In this document: positions 40,361 to 40,365 of the stretch, in pieces
Layout: each line of letters begins with the position of its first letter
How positions within the stretch are numbered: the stretch's first letter is position 1
NCBI GenBank assembly: GCA_022340265.1
Contig: JAJDOH010000093.1
Span: 1-40,365 of the forward strand
Reading direction: 5' to 3'
Source: Deltaproteobacteria bacterium
GTDB taxonomy: Bacteria; Desulfobacterota; DSM-4660; Desulfatiglandales; Desulfatiglandaceae
DNA length: 40,365 nucleotides
Made by a program: the position numbers and the translations under genes
Notes under the pieces: model-generated
The model's database searches: none
What the model saw: only the letters and a program-made list of their open reading frames with translations
What the model was told of the DNA's origin: nothing

Positions 40361-40365
40361 AACTC

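Noticed and set aside
1-40365. CRISPR array, rRNA or complete insertion sequence
   Set aside because: I saw no regularly spaced repeats, no rRNA segment and no transposase with terminal repeats in the window.

Overview
The window looks like a chromosomal stretch of an anaerobic deltaproteobacterium, most likely a sulfate-reducing Desulfobacterales relative. This is an inference from gene content: an octahaem cytochrome c, many small Fe-S proteins (EFR1, PF04060, DUF3786), a corrinoid methyltransferase pair, an ArsS-type radical SAM enzyme and the general codon style. No rRNA or other species marker is present. Most genes have good Shine-Dalgarno sites. Several short broken genes sit between intact ones, which marks this as accessory, slowly eroding DNA.

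Layout. 1-3126: the end of a MarR regulator, a QueG-like Fe-S/SCP2 fusion, an NhaR-type LysR regulator and two small proteins. 3243-3572: a gene remnant. 3661-10969: the most unusual block. A DUF5132 protein, four CxxC-less HMA-like domains (three stand-alone proteins plus the N-terminus of the ATPase), a Ca2+-type P2 ATPase, a divergent S-adenosylmethionine synthetase paralogue overlapping the ATPase gene, a ParA-type ATPase and a small tail-anchored protein. 11077-12903: a membrane-anchored unknown, a truncated PHP gene and a remnant. 12921-20601: pyroglutamyl peptidase, then a minus-strand series (MFS transporter, octaheme cytochrome with HEAT and TPR repeats, unknown membrane protein, TIGR04076 protein, endonuclease/phosphatase-fold protein, secreted SYLF protein).

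20874-25974: redox genes (EFR1 flavodoxin-ferredoxin, two PF04060 Fe-S proteins, PNPOx flavoprotein) with a TetR regulator whose two operator-like sites can be read directly. 26075-28305: a zinc-ribbon microprotein, a truncated iron-sulfur flavoprotein, a Crp/Fnr regulator and pirin, with two near-identical palindromes TGTArCAGCTGCTACA. 28425-31571: a corrinoid protein with an MtaA-like methyltransferase, then arsS with its peroxidase-like partner. 31997-38306: a complete peptide/nickel-type ABC importer (binding protein, two permeases, two ATPases).

38399-40365: tandem tRNA-Gln(CTG) and tRNA-Glu(CTC), a terminator inside nested inverted repeats, and a tyrosine integrase killed by a 13-bp tandem duplication and a shift at a G tract. 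This looks like an old tRNA-linked integration scar. Beyond it lies a probable cyclic-di-GMP-I (GEMM) riboswitch with a compensatory base-pair change, then a frameshifted small gene.

The best candidate for an undescribed system is 3661-10969: cation pumping, several metal-domain-like membrane proteins, an altered SAM synthetase and a ParA positioning ATPase together. The pump carries the Ca2+-ATPase ligand set (PEGLP, NxxE, NxxxD) rather than P1B metal motifs, so this does not look like a known heavy-metal efflux system. A role in a membrane-associated cation store or compartment is a hypothesis only.
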